In this document: in pieces, positions 11,541-22,683 of the stretch
Position numbering within the stretch: position 1 is the stretch's first letter
Layout of the letters: every line of letters begins with the position of its first letter
From: Megaustenia siamemsis
Taxonomy: Eukaryota > Mollusca > Gastropoda > Stylommatophora > Ariophantidae
Assembly (NCBI GenBank): GCA_032433765.1
Contig: JAVIAB010000124.1
Location: 78,860,965 to 78,924,964, forward strand
Length of the DNA stretch: 64,000 bases
Reading direction: 5' to 3'
Program-made: the position numbers and the translations under genes
The notes under the pieces: generated by a model
Databases searched by the model: none
Told to the model about the DNA's origin: nothing
What the model saw: the letters and a program-made list of their open reading frames with translations, nothing else

Positions 11541-11543
<3 letters not shown>
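9340..11543. repeat. 19-bp minisatellite, about 115 copies
   Basis: Unit is ATAAATACTAGTCTTARAC with common variants TTAAACAT, TTAAATAT, TTAGACAT and CCTAGACAT. The same orders of variants recur along the array, so multi-unit blocks were amplified. ACTAGT occurs in nearly every unit. It lies within the first visible intron of the CD36-like gene. Confidence 0.97.

Positions 11544-11606
<63 letters not shown>
11544..11606. repeat. (TA)n microsatellite ending the 19-bp array
   Basis: TA tract grown from the end of the array; a last TACTAGTCTA unit follows it. Confidence 0.95.
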
Positions 11607-11607
<1 letters not shown>

Positions 11608-12045
11608 TAGTCTACTATAGTCTTGATACACATTTACAAGATTATGGACTCGTCCATTTCGATTTATAGGTACGTCACTGTATTAAGACAATGAAACTAA
11701 AATATCTTTGCTTCATTTACATACAATGGCTGGTTGAGACGACTGAATTATTAACTCAGGGAATATAGGACACTAGGTCAATAGAGAACATTCCCGAACG
11801 ATGCAGGCGGAATATAGAAAACAAAGGGTCAGAAGTCACTGTGTCAATGTTTAATCAACACCCTATCAACCCTGCTAATGTGGAACAGCCCACTAACGAT
11901 GCTTGTTTTTGTTTTTTATTACACATTCTGTATATGAAGCTGGCACTACATGGAGTACTCTACAGGTGAATGACCGTTACAACATTGTTTGTTTGTCAGC
12001 TCTCACTAATGATGGCTAGAAGACATGGATTAGCACAGATTTAAC
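11607..12045. other. intron sequence, nothing recognised
   Basis: Unique sequence without convincing coding or repeat structure. Confidence 0.5.
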
Positions 12046-12049
12046 ATAT

Positions 12050-12350
12050 AGATAGAGTGACAGATTGTGTGACAGATAGACTGACATATTGTGTGACAGA
12101 TAGAGTCACAGATTGTTTGACAGATTGTGTGACAGATAGAGTGACAGATTGTGTAACAGATAATGACAGATTTTGTGACAGATAGACTGACATATTGTGT
12201 GACAGATAGAGTCACAGATTGTTTGACAGATTGTGTGACAGATAGAGTGACAGATTGTGTGACAGATTGAGTGACAGATGTGTGACATATTGTGTGACAG
12301 ATTGTTTGACAGATTGTGTGACAGATTGTTTGACAGATTGTGTGACAGAG
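12050..12350. repeat. short-period (about 12-24 bp) minisatellite
   Basis: Irregular tandem of GTGTGACAGAT followed by AGAGTGACAGATT or TGTTTGACAGATT. A block beginning at about 12060 (ACAGATAGACTGACATATTG) recurs at about 12180, indicating a roughly 120-bp duplication. Confidence 0.9.
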
Positions 12351-13560
12351 AAGGAAAGGGCAGGAGAGTGAAAGATTATGTGACAGAGAGAGAAAGAGCA
12401 AAAGATTGTTAGAGAGAGAGAGAGGGAAAGATTGTGTGACAGAGAGAGAAAGAGCAAAAGATTGTTAGAGAGAGAGAGAGGGAAAGATTGTGTGACAGAG
12501 AGAGAAAGAGCGAAAGATTGTTAGAAAGAGAAGGAGAGATTGTTTGGCAGAGAGAGAAAGAGTGAAAAATTATGTGACAGAGAGAGAAAGAGCGAAAGAT
12601 TGTTAGAAAGAGAAGGAGAGAAAGTTTGACAGAGAGAGAAAGAGCGAAAGATTGTTAGAAAGAGAGTGAAAGATTATGTGACAGAGAGAGAAAGAGCGAA
12701 AGATTGTTAGAAAGAGAAGGAGAGATTGTTTGACAGAGAGAGAAAGAGCTAAAGGTTGTTAGAAAGAGAAGGAGAGATTGTTTGACAGAGAGAGAAAGAG
12801 TGAAAGATTGTTAGAGAGAGAGAGAGTGAAAGATTATGTGACAGAGAGAGAAAGAGCGAAAGATTGTTAGAGAGAGAGGGACAGATTGTGTGACAGAGAG
12901 AGAAAGAGTGAAAGATTGTTAGAAAGAGAGTGAAAGATTATGCGACAGAGATAGAAAGAGCGAAACATTGTTAGAGAGAGAGGGCAGATTGTGTGACAGA
13001 GAGAGAAAGAGCGAAAGATTGTTAGAGAGAGAGGGACAGATTGTGTGACAGAGAGAGAAAGAGCGAAACATTGTTAGAGAGAGAGGGCAGATTGTGTGAC
13101 AGAGAGAGAAAGAGTGAAAGATTATTAGAAAGAGAGTGAAAGATTATGTGACAGAGAGAGAAAGAGCGAAAGATTGGTAGAGAGAGAGGGACAGATTGTG
13201 TGACAGAGAGAGAAAGAGCGAAAGATTGTTAGAGAGAGAGGGAGATATTGTTTGACAGAGAGAGAAAAAGTGAAAGATTATTAGAAAGAGAGTGAAAGAT
13301 TATGTGACAGAGAGAGAAAGAGCGAAGATTGTTAGAAAGAGAAGGAGAGATAGTTTGACAGAGAGAGAAAGAGCGAAAATTGTTAGAGAGAGAGGGAGAT
13401 ATTGTTTGACAGAGAGAGAAAAAGTGAGAGAGTGAATAAATTGTGTGACAGATAGAGAAAGAGCGAGAGAGAAAGAGATTGTGCGAATGAGAGAAATAGA
13501 CTGTGCGAGAGAGAGAAGGAGAGAGAGAGAAATAGAAACGGGGAAAAAGAAATAAAAGCA
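12351..13560. repeat. GA-rich minisatellite with about 40-60 bp units
   Basis: Repeats of TGACAGAGAGAGAAAGAGC, GAAAGATTGTTAGA and GAGAGAGGG. Strand asymmetry is strong, almost pure purine with T. It grew next to the GTGTGACAGAT array and shares its TGACAGA core, so the two arrays probably have one origin. Confidence 0.9.
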
Positions 13561-13995
13561 GATAAAGAAAGAAATATTGAGATAGATGATTTGAGAGTAG
13601 ATATAGTGAGAATTTGGAGAAAGTAAGAGAAATAATTGACAGAGGACAGTAGAAATAACGATAATAAAGTGAGCCAGATATTGGGCACTCCGTAAATGAC
13701 CAGGGACCCCTAAAGTGGAGGAACTGTCTTGATATTCAACAAGTGATTCCACTGACATCTTTCTCCTTCTGTGACAACGGAAAGTAAATGAAGGATTGAA
13801 GAAAATGAGCGGAATTAGCACACACAAAAAGGATAAGGAGAGGGAATCTATTAAAGAGAAAGATTTATAGAGATAAAGAGAGGTAGCGAAGTAAAGAGAG
13901 AGATTAAATGACGGTTAGGGGTGAGAAGAGAAATGAAAGAGTGAAAGAAATAGAGATATGAAGAATGAGAGAAATAAATTGAAGAGATAAATGAA
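13561..13995. other. purine-rich sequence with degenerate repeats
   Basis: A decayed extension of the neighbouring GA-rich array; nothing else is recognised. Confidence 0.5.
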
Positions 13996-14350
13996 CTGAG
14001 ACAGACAGGAGACAAAGAACACGAAAATGACGGGAGAGATCTTCTTTTCTCTTTCTCACTGGTACCGAAAAGGTGTGGTGGTTGTATCATTTGTCGTTCT
14101 TGTGCTGCTCGAACTGTCTGAATTAGTGATTTTCCTTTGTTGTTACATGTCTCTGTCACTGCATCTATCCATCTTCTTCTGGGTCTTCCTCTTGGTCTTT
14201 TTCCATGCATTCTCGAGAAGAACGCCCTTGATGGTGATTGTTGAGGATTCATTCTGACCAGGTGGCCAAACCATTTAAGTTGTTGTTGTTCTATATATTC
14301 TTGGCAGGGTTTTGTTCCTACCATTTTTCTTATGGTTTCATTTGGTATTC
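13996..14350 (-). pseudogene. LINE-E 3' fragment, minus orientation
   Basis: The minus strand reads NETIRKMVGTKPCQEYIEQQ, KWFGHLVRMNPQQSP, GKRPRGRPRRRWIDAV, a typical C-terminal tail of an APE-type LINE. It forms one arm of an inverted repeat with 14371-14480. Confidence 0.8.
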
Positions 14351-14480
14351 TATCTCTTCTTGTGTTCTTTGTTAGAATACCAAATGAAACCATAAGAAAA
14401 ATGGTAGGAGCAAAACCCTCCCAAGAATATATAGAACAACAACTTAAATGGTTTGGCCACCTGGTCAGAATGAATAAGAC
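14252..14480. repeat. inverted repeat of LINE-E, arms about 100 bp
   Basis: 14252-14350 and 14371-14475 are reverse complements with few mismatches (for example CCATTTTTCTTATGGTTTCA against TGAAACCATAAGAAAAATGG), separated by about 20 bp. The plus arm reads NETIRKMVGAKPSQEYIEQQ and LKWFGHLVRMN. Confidence 0.88.
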
Positions 14481-14539
14481 GGGAGAGATAAATGAAGCTA
14501 TTGAGAGCATAAAGTCAAACTCTTATTTGTACTTCTAGC

Positions 14540-15280
14540 TTGATCCTAAATGATTCCTTTGTCCTGCCATCCCGTCCCAGGCTATTGTGTTTTTGTTTCT
14601 ACCTTACAAAGGCTGACAGCGGCAATAACTCACATGGATGATTCCTTGCACTCAGTAACAAAGCTGATATTCCTCGACAACTGCCACCTTAAAACGAAAT
14701 AAATTCTCATCCTTTCATAACTGTATTTATGTACAAAATAACAACCCGTTTCATCTTTCAGTCTATAACTACAACTTAGTTAAACATATCTTTTATTCTC
14801 GTGCACAAACATGTGTCCAATTACACTTGAAGAGACTCTCCTATAATAATGACATTTAGTCTGTTTCTCTCCTGGGACAATCAATGTACTAACGGACATT
14901 CACCTAATTTGTACTCCGGAAGTGTCAGCTTCAAATACAGAATGTTTTAATTAAAAAAAAAAACAACAATATTAGTGGACTGTTCCACAAAGGCAGGGGT
15001 GATAGGGTGCATTAAAACGTTGACGGATGTTGAGACTTGTGTCAACATTTCAGCGTTTCATACACGGCAGGTTTGCCTCCATCTTATCACATTTTCAGTG
15101 TATTTATTCTTCCTCCTATTCTTCTTCATCTTGTGTTTTGCACTATTCTTCCGGATCTTTTTGTGCTCTTTTTAATCCATCTTCGTTCTTTCTCGTTAAA
15201 AGAAAATGACGTACTCGTTGTGGGTCTGTACTTTAGTTCTTTATGTTTATTTGTGCTCACTTATTGCTTTGTTATTTTAT
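14540..15280. other. intron sequence, nothing recognised
   Basis: Mixed unique sequence; small open frames over 14975-15209 overlap one another and show no family resemblance. Confidence 0.5.
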
Positions 15281-15284
15281 TACA

Positions 15285-15832
15285 TCATGTTATGTTATAT
15301 GTTCTGTTATATGTTATGTTATGTTATATGTTATGTTATATGTTATGTTATATGTTATGTTATATGTTATGTTATATGTTATGTTATATGTTATGTTATA
15401 TGTTATGTTATGTTATATGTTATGTTATATGTTATGTTATATGTTATATGTTATGTTATATGTTATGTTATATGTTATGTTATATGTTATGTTATATGTT
15501 ATGTTATATGTTATGTTATATGTTATGTTATATGTTATGTTATATGTTATGTTATATGTTATGTTATATGTTATGTTATATGTCATGTTATATGTTATGA
15601 TATATGTTATGATATATGTTATTTTATATTTGTATTATGTTATGTTATATGTTATATGTTATGTTATATGTTATGTTATATGTTATTTTATATGTTATTT
15701 TATATGTTATGATATATCTTATGTTATATCTTATGTTATATCTTATGTTATATCTTATGTTATATATTATGTTATGTTATATGTTATATGTTATGTTATA
15801 TGTTGTATTATGTTATTTGTTATGTTATGTTC
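15285..15832. repeat. 12-bp minisatellite (TTATGTTATATG)n
   Basis: About 45 units of TTATGTTATATG with a few 5-bp (TTATG) slips and late variants (TTTTATATG, ATCTTATG). The long CYMLCYM-type open frames are by-products. Confidence 0.97.
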
Positions 15833-15834
15833 AA

Positions 15835-16195
15835 CTGGGATCATCATAGCAGCACTCCGAGCACACCCATAGGTACTCCGATCTTCTCCTCAAAATGTCC
15901 ATCATCTCACAGTGACCATTGTACCAGATCAATCTCTCAACTAGATAATAAATAAGCACTAATAATAATGCTGATTTCTTTGAATAAAGACCAACGATAT
16001 GGTGTATATAGTACATCTTGTACAAAAAAAACATTCAAAGAAACAAACAACGAAATTAATGAAAGGAATGGAAGCAGCACTTTTTTCCTTTATTGAACTT
16101 TCAGCGTCGGGGGGAGAAGCAGTTTTTTTATTTTATTTGGTGTTTAGTTTAACCTATTAAAAGTAACGTTCTAGTATTTCGTTAATCCATCCTTT
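15835..16195. other. intron sequence, nothing recognised
   Basis: Unique sequence between the 12-bp array and the LINE-derived array. Confidence 0.5.
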
Positions 16196-16204
16196 ATTTC
16201 AGAC

Positions 16205-17310
16205 TCAAGGGTCTACCACAAAAAAGATGGATCGATGGAATATTAGAAGCATTAGGAAACATAACAGCAATAGAGGCGAACAGAAGAGCAAAAGATGGAT
16301 AGATGGAATATTAGAAGCTTTAGGAAACATAACAGCAACAGAGGCGAACAGAAGAGCAAAAGATGGATAGATGGAATATTAGAAGCTTTAGGAAACATAA
16401 CAGCAACAGAGGCGAACAGAAGAGCAAAAGATGGGTAGATGGATTATTAGAAGCATTAGGAAACATAACAGCAACAGAGGCGAACAGAAGAGCAAAAGAT
16501 GGATAGATGGAATATTAGAAGCACTAGGAAACATAACAGCAACAGAGGCGAACAGAAGAGCAAAAGATGGGTAGATGGATTATTAGAAGCATTAGGAAAC
16601 ATAACAGCAACAGAGGCGAACAGAAGAGCAAAAGATGGATAGATGGAATATTAGAAGCACTAGGAAACATAACAGCAACAGAGGCGAACAGAAGAGCAAA
16701 AGATGGATAGATGGAATATTAGAAGCACTAGGAAACATAACAGCAATAGAGGCGAACAGAAGAGCAAAAGATGGATAGATGGAATATTAGAAGCTTTAGG
16801 AAACATAACATCAACAGATGCGAACAGAAGAGCAAAAGATGGATAGATGGAATATTAGAAGCTTTAGGAAACATAACAGCAATAGAGGCGAACAGAAGAG
16901 CACAAGATGGATAGATGGAATATTAGAAGCTTTAGGAAACATAACATCAACAGATGCGAACAGAAGAGCAAAAGATGGATAGATGGAATATTAGAAGCTT
17001 TAGGAAACATAACAGCAACAGAGGCGAACAGAAGAGCAAAAGATGGATAGATGGATTATTAGAAGCATTAGGAAACATAACAGCAACAGAGGCGAACAGA
17101 AGAGCAAAAGATGGATAGATGGAATATTAGAAGCACTAGGAAACATAACAGCAGCAGAGGCGAACAGAAGAGCAAAAGATGGATAGATGGAATATTTGAA
17201 GCACTAGGAAACATAACAGCAGCAGAGGCGAACAGAAGAGCGAAAGACCGAAAATTATATCTCCCCTCGACGCTGAAAGGCAGATGAGGAAAGAAAGAGG
17301 AAGAACATCC
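16205..17310 (+). repeat. 68-bp array derived from LINE-D 3' coding end, about 15 copies
   Basis: Each unit contains GATGGATAGATGGAATATTA, GGAAACATAACAGCAACAGA and GGCGAACAGAAGAGCAAAAG. This is the LINE-D sequence encoding KRWIDGILEALGNITATEAN, as seen singly at 34555-34620 and 47105-47190. The array begins with a LINE-like lead-in (GGGTCTACCACAAAAAAGAT) and ends with the normal LINE-D 3' end (CTGAAAGGCAGATGAGGAAA). The amplification therefore took place inside an inserted LINE copy. Confidence 0.92.
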
Positions 17311-17459
17311 TTTATTTAACCATTTCTGTTACGTAGACTTATATATCTTTGTATGTGTTTAGCTTCATATGTTCCGTGAGTATCTTCTTTCGTTCTCGTT
17401 AAAGGAAATGATGTTCTCGTTGTGGATCTGCATTTCATTCTTTAAAATAATAATAGTAC
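17311..17459. other. intron sequence, nothing recognised
   Basis: Short unique stretch. Confidence 0.5.
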
Positions 17460-17895
17460 CAATTTGGTACTATTACTAGACCTATGGAAGCGAATCATGG
17501 ACAGAAGACAAACAAATGAAAAGGGCCACAGTGATGGGATTTCTGAGAAAAATGTTGAAAGTTCCCTGGACAGCTAAAAAGACTAATGAGGAAATTCTCA
17601 AAGAGGCCAACACAAAAAGGGAACTCCTAAAAAAACATCAGAAAGAAACAATTAACATCTTATGGGCACATCATGAGAAAAGGAAAGTTGGAATACTTGG
17701 TTACAACTGGCAAAATAAAAGGAAAGAGAGATCGCGGACGACAAAAAGAGAAAATACTGGATAGCTTGGTGTCATGGCATGGAAAACAGTCAACAACAGA
17801 ACTGATACGATGTACTGTAGATAGAAGATTGTGGAAGGACATGATCGCCTACGCCAACCGATATGGCACATGATGATGATGATGATGATGATGAT
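17460..17895 (+). pseudogene. LINE-C (subtype 1) 3' fragment
   Basis: Decayed frames encode FLRKMLKVPWTAKKTNEEIL, then KLEYLVTTGKIKGKRDRGRQ, SLVSWHGKQSTTELI and RRLWKDMIAYANRYGT before a (GATGAT) tail. Truncated at 5' and frameshifted near 17660. A closely similar copy is at 30000-30705. Confidence 0.88.
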
Positions 17896-18006
17896 ACATA
17901 CCTCTTCCTCCTATGATTCCCTGAATTATCACCTCTGAAGTTTCCCTCTATAATAATATTCATTTATTATTATTTGTCTCCATATCTTTTACCACCGGTG
18001 AACCAG

Positions 18007-18162
18007 TTTGTACAGAGAGGGCCGTATATCTACACGCAGACTGACAACAAGTATGACGTCAACTTTGCTACGACAGAAGTCGCCTATCGGTTACGTCATC
18101 AGTACACGTTTGACTCGGAAGCAACCGGGCTTGCCTGTAGTTCATGTCAGGAAAATGACCAG
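18007..18162 (+). CDS. CD36-like gene, exon with QRGPYIY signature
   Basis: 52 codons after the acceptor GGTGAACCAG, ending at a CAG|GTGACT donor, phase 0 at both ends. It begins FVQRGPYIYTQTDNKYDV, the hallmark that follows GEKP in CD36/SCARB proteins. It continues with RLRHQYTFDSEATG and two cysteines (LACSSCQ). The CxxC pair here is not a usual CD36 feature. The acceptor has a weak pyrimidine tract, but the phase and the family motif support it. Confidence 0.87.
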
Positions 18163-18183
18163 GTGACTTACTCAACTTGTAAC

Positions 18184-18757
18184 CATCGCCCCCGAAATCT
18201 CTGAGCCTGCCCGCTGAGGCGGTTTTCCTGAAAAAAAACCCAAAACCTGTGACATCTTGAGCTATAGACTTCTCCTTCTTTCCTTCCTCATTTGCCTTTC
18301 AGCGTTGAGGGGATATATAATTTGCGGTCTTTTACACTTCTGTTCACCTCTGCTGCTATGTTTCTAATATTCCATCCATCCATCTTTTTCGTGGTCGACT
18401 ATTGGGTCTGGTATTCCCACAAAGTTTGTTGGACGCTCGTTGTGTTGTGATCTTTCTGCCTGTTTCACGTGGCCAAACTATATTATCTGTTGTTTCTTTA
18501 TATATTCTATGACGGGGGCTATTCCTAGCTTTTTTTCTGATCTTATCTCACAGACTGTTTCCTGTCATTCGTCTGACACATTTCATCTCAGTAGAAGTTA
18601 TTTTCTTATTATTCTTGTATCTAGGGTCCAGGTCTTACATATATGCGGCTGACCTAATTTTACCCACAGCGGCCCCTGCACGCAATGCTGAAAACGTCAC
18701 AACTATTGGTTGGTCCCCACCTCAGCGGGCAGTCTCATAGAGATCGGTGGCAAGGCT
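18184..18757. mobile_element. possible inverted-repeat element enclosing a LINE-D piece
   Basis: TCTGAGCCTGCCCGCTGAGG near 18200 and the reverse complement of 18715-18750 (ATGAGACTGCCCGCTGAGG) match over about 35-40 bp with scattered differences. They bracket an inverted LINE-D fragment. It could be a foldback or MITE-like element with a nested LINE. No target duplication was identified. Confidence 0.4.
18280..18640 (-). pseudogene. LINE-D 3' fragment, inverted
   Basis: Minus-strand sequence matches the LINE-D end: tail CCTTCCTCATTTGCCTTTCA read in reverse, then RKRWMDGILET-like and EYIKKQQII-like pieces, then the CVRRMTGNSL-like part near 18560. No intact frame. Confidence 0.75.
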
Positions 18758-18904
18758 TATAATTTAGTTATTATTGACGTGACTCAAATTTATAACAAAT
18801 GTTACTATTAGCGTTACAATTAGTCTTACTAGTTGTAATATTGCACCCGTTGTTATGGGTCCAGCTGCCATTAGCTGACGACCTTCAGTCCAATAATATT
18901 GCTC

Positions 18905-19255
18905 TGCTCTCAAGTTTACAACTAAAGCAACAATTTTGCTTTCAAGTTTATTAACAATTTTATCAAGTCTAATGTTAGACTCAGGTTTACTACAAATGTT
19001 GCTCTCAAGTTTACAAATAATGTTACCATTTCAAATGTTGCTCTCATGTTTACAAATAATGTTACCATTTCAAATATTGCTCTCAAGTTTACAAATAATG
19101 TTAGTCTTTCAAATGTTGCTCTCAAGTTTACAAATAATGTTACCATTTCAAATATTGCTCTCAAGTTTACAAATAATGTTAGTCTTTCAAATGCTGCTCT
19201 CAAGTTTACAAATAACGTTTCAATTTCTAATATTTCTCTCAAGTTTACAAATAAT
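18905..19255. repeat. 39-bp minisatellite, about 8 copies
   Basis: Unit AAGTTTACAAATAATGTTAC plus CATTTCAAATGTTGCTCTC; 39 bp is 13 codons, so both strands stay open. It passes directly into the 36-bp array, with which it shares AATGTTAC and TTTCTAAT elements. Confidence 0.93.
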
Positions 19256-21722
19256 GTTACTATTTCTAATGTTACTTTTCATTTCTTTACTGTTACTATT
19301 TCTAATGTTACTTTTCATTTCTTTACTGTTACTATTTTTAGTGTTACTTTTCATTTATTTACTGTTACTATTTTTAGTGTTACTTTTCATTTCTTTACTG
19401 TTACTATTTTTAGTGTTACTTTTCATTTCTTTACTGTTACTATTTCTAATGTTACTTTTCATTTCTTTACTGTTACTATTTTTAGTGTTACTTTTCATTT
19501 CTTTACTGTTACTATTTTTAGTGTTACTTTTCATTTCTTTACTGTTACTATTTTTAGTGTTACTTTTCATTTCTTTACTGTTACTATTTTTAGTGTTACT
19601 TTTCATTTCTTTACTGTTACTATTTTTAGTGTTACTTTTCATTTCTTTACTGTTACTATTTTTAGTGTTACTTTTCATTTCTTTACTGTTACTATTTCTA
19701 ATGTTACTTTTCATTTCTTTACTGTTACTATTTCTAATGTTACTTTTCATTTCTTTACTGTTACTATTTTTAGTGTTACTTTTCATTTATTTACTGTTAC
19801 TATTTTTAGTGTTACTTTTCATTTCTTTACTGTTACTGTTTCTAATGTTACTTTTCATTTCTTTACTGTTACTATTTTTAGTGTTACTTTTCATTTCTTT
19901 ACTGTTACTATTTTTAGTGTTACTTTTCATTTCTTTACTGTTACTATTTTTAGTGTTACTTTTCATTTCTTTACTGTTACTATTTTTAGTGTTACTTTTC
20001 ATTTCTTTACTGTTACTATTTTTAGTGTTACTTTTCATTTCTTTACTGTTACTATTTTTAGTGTTACTTTTCATTTCTTTACTGTTACTATTTCTAATGT
20101 TACTTTTCATTTCTTTACTGTTACTATTTCTAATGTTACTTTTCATTTCTTTACTGTTACTATTTTTAGTGTTACTTTTCATTTATTTTTATTGTTACTA
20201 TTTTTAGTGTTACTTTTCATTTCTTTACTGTTACTATTTTTAGTGTTACCTTTCATTTCTTTACTGTTACTATTTCTAATGTTACTTTTCATTTCTTTAC
20301 TGTTACTATTTTTAGTGTTACTTTTCATTTCTTTACTGTTACTATTTTTAGTGTTACTTTTCATTTCTTTACTGTTACTATTTTTCGTGTTACTTTTCAT
20401 TTCTTTACTGTTACTATTTTTAGTGTTACTTTTCATTTCTTTACTGTTACTATTTTTAGTGTTACTTTTCATTTCTTTACTGTTACTATTTTTAGTGTTA
20501 CTTTTCATTTCTTTACTGTTACTATTTCTAATGTTACTTTTCATTTCTTTACTGTTACTATTTCTAATGTTACTTTTCATTTCTTTACTGTTACTATTTT
20601 TAGTGTTACTTTTCATTTATTTACTGTTACTATTTCTAGTGTTACTTTTCATTTCTTTACTGTTACTATTTCTAATGTTACTTTTCATTTCTTTACTGTT
20701 ACTATTTTTAGTGTTACTTTTCATTTCTTTACTGTTACTATTTTTAGTGTTACTTTTCATTTCTTTACTGTTACTATTTTTAGTGTTACTTTTCATTTCT
20801 TTACTGTTACTATTTTTCGTGTTACTTTTCATTTCTTTACTGTTACTATTTTTAGTGTTACTTTTCATTTCTTTACTGTTACTATTTTTAGTGTTACTTT
20901 TCATTTCTTTACTGTTACTATTTTTAGTGTTACTTTTCATTTCTTTACTGTTACTATTTCTAATGTTACTTTTCATTTCTTTACTGTTACTATTTCTAAT
21001 GTTACTTTTCATTTCTTTACTGTTACTATTTCTAATGTTACTTTTCATTTCTTTACTGTTACTATTTCTAATGTTACTTTTCATTTCTTTACTGTTACTA
21101 TTTTTAGTGTTACTTTTCATTTCTTTACTGTTACTATTTTTAGTGTTACTTTTCATTTCTTTACTGTTACTATTTTTAGTGTTACTTTTCATTTCTTTAC
21201 TGTTACTATTTCTAATGTTACTTTTCATTTCTTTACTGTTACTATTTTTAGTGTTACTTTTCATTTCTTTACTGTTACTATTTCTAATGTTACTTTTCAT
21301 TTCTTTACTGTTACTATTTTTAGTGTTACTTTTCATTTCTTTACTGTTACTATTTTTAGTGTTTTTTTTTTCATTTCTTTACTGTTACTATTTCTAATGT
21401 TACTTTTCATTTCTTTACTGTTACTATTTTTAGTGTTACTTTTCATTTCTTTACTGTTACTATTTCTAATGTTACTTTTCATTTCTTTACTGTTACTATT
21501 TTTAGTGTTACTTTTCATTTCTTTACTGTTAATACTTCTAGTTTTACTTTTCATTTCTTTACTGTTACTATTTCTAATGTTACTTTTCATTTCTTTACTG
21601 TTACTATTTTTAGTGTTACTTTTCATTTCTTTACTGTTAATACTTCTAGTGTTACTTTTCATTTATTTACTGTTACTATTTCTAATGTTACTTTTCATTT
21701 ATTTACTGTTACTATTTCTCAG
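19256..21722. repeat. 36-bp minisatellite, about 68 copies
   Basis: Unit TCTTTACTGTTACTATTTTT plus AGTGTTACTTTTCATT, with an alternative TTTCTAATGTTAC version. Since 36 is 12 codons and no unit contains a stop in certain frames, the plus strand gives a 783-codon open frame (TVTIFSVTFHFF repeats). The minus strand gives MKSNTKNSNSKE repeats. The order of the two variants repeats, for example 19355-19786 against 19787-20182 and 20179-20616. It lies in the intron before the largest CD36-like exon. Confidence 0.97.
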
Positions 21723-21789
21723 ATATTGATCTTGAGTTTACAACTAATGCCGATTTAGTGATTGTATGTTTGCGGTTTTGACTTGTTCT

Positions 21790-22190
21790 CAGTCTACAGT
21801 CTGCAGAAATGTAAAATCATTTGTGGGAAAAGTAAAAGAGAGAGTCATTAAAGCTATTAATAATAGAAGTGCATAAACCAGTGGCCATGACAATTCAAAT
21901 AACAAAGCAAGCCCTCATGTGGGAAACAACAGGTAAGCGGAAAAGAGGCCGACCCAGAGAGACACTGAGAAGAACATTGATCACGGAGGCAAGAGCAGCA
22001 GGAATCGGCTCCCTCAATGAGATAAAGTTGCTTGCCAGAACAACAGAGACAAATGGCGAGATTTGATAAAATATCTTAAGAAGAATTGAAAACTGCTAGA
22101 AATAAAAATGTAGATAGGAGAAGGAGTATCTGGGTCTATGCTCTATGGGCCGGCTACGGCTCGAAAAGTCAATAGATAGATAGATGATAA
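21790..22190 (+). pseudogene. LINE-F 3' fragment
   Basis: A 65-codon frame reads QALMWETTGKRKRGRPRETL, RRTLITEARAAG, the basic C-terminal tail found in many APE-type LINEs, followed by a 3' end with GGCCGGCTACGGCTCGAAAA and a short (ATAG)n tail. Only the tail of the element is present. Confidence 0.7.
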
Positions 22191-22344
22191 TTCTATCCAT
22201 TTACATATAGGACATGGGTTGGGAGGGTGGAGTGGTCACCACGCCGTGTGAAGCACCTGGTTCATACATTGCTACGGCCGAGCGGATTATTTTACCAGCA
22301 GTTCCTGATATCAGAATACATCGTGGTTAGTCTTATCAAGATCC

Positions 22345-22515
22345 CAACATAAGATCCGAACAAAGGTCCCATGCACAAGATCCGAACAAAGGTCCCATGC
22401 ACAAAATCCGAACAAAGGTCCCATGCACAAGATCTGAATAAAGGTTCATGCACAAGATCCGAACAAAGGTCCACGCACAAAATCCGAAGAAAGGTCCTAT
22501 GCACAAGATAAACGC
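22345..22515. repeat. 26-bp minisatellite, about 6-7 copies
   Basis: Unit AAAGGTCCCATGCACAAGAT plus CCGAAC with small deletions. Confidence 0.88.
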
Positions 22516-22683
22516 GCAAAATTAATTAATATAACTAGCTACTTGAAAACTGTAGTGAGCAAATCTGCGCTGCATACAATTCTAGCAATAATGATTCCTG
22601 CCAAATCTTCGCCATAGTGTGTTTTGTTATGTCTGTTATAAAATTACAATTTTTGTCTAACTCTTGGCTCACTCCTCTTTCAG

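Noticed and set aside
15206..15872. Long YMLCYMLCY-type frames
   Set aside because: Pure by-product of the 12-bp (TTATGTTATATG) repeat.
19046..21397. 783-codon open frame as a giant repetitive protein
   Set aside because: It is the 36-bp minisatellite read in one frame; the opposite strand is equally open, the frame starts in another repeat, and it lies in an intron of the CD36-like gene.
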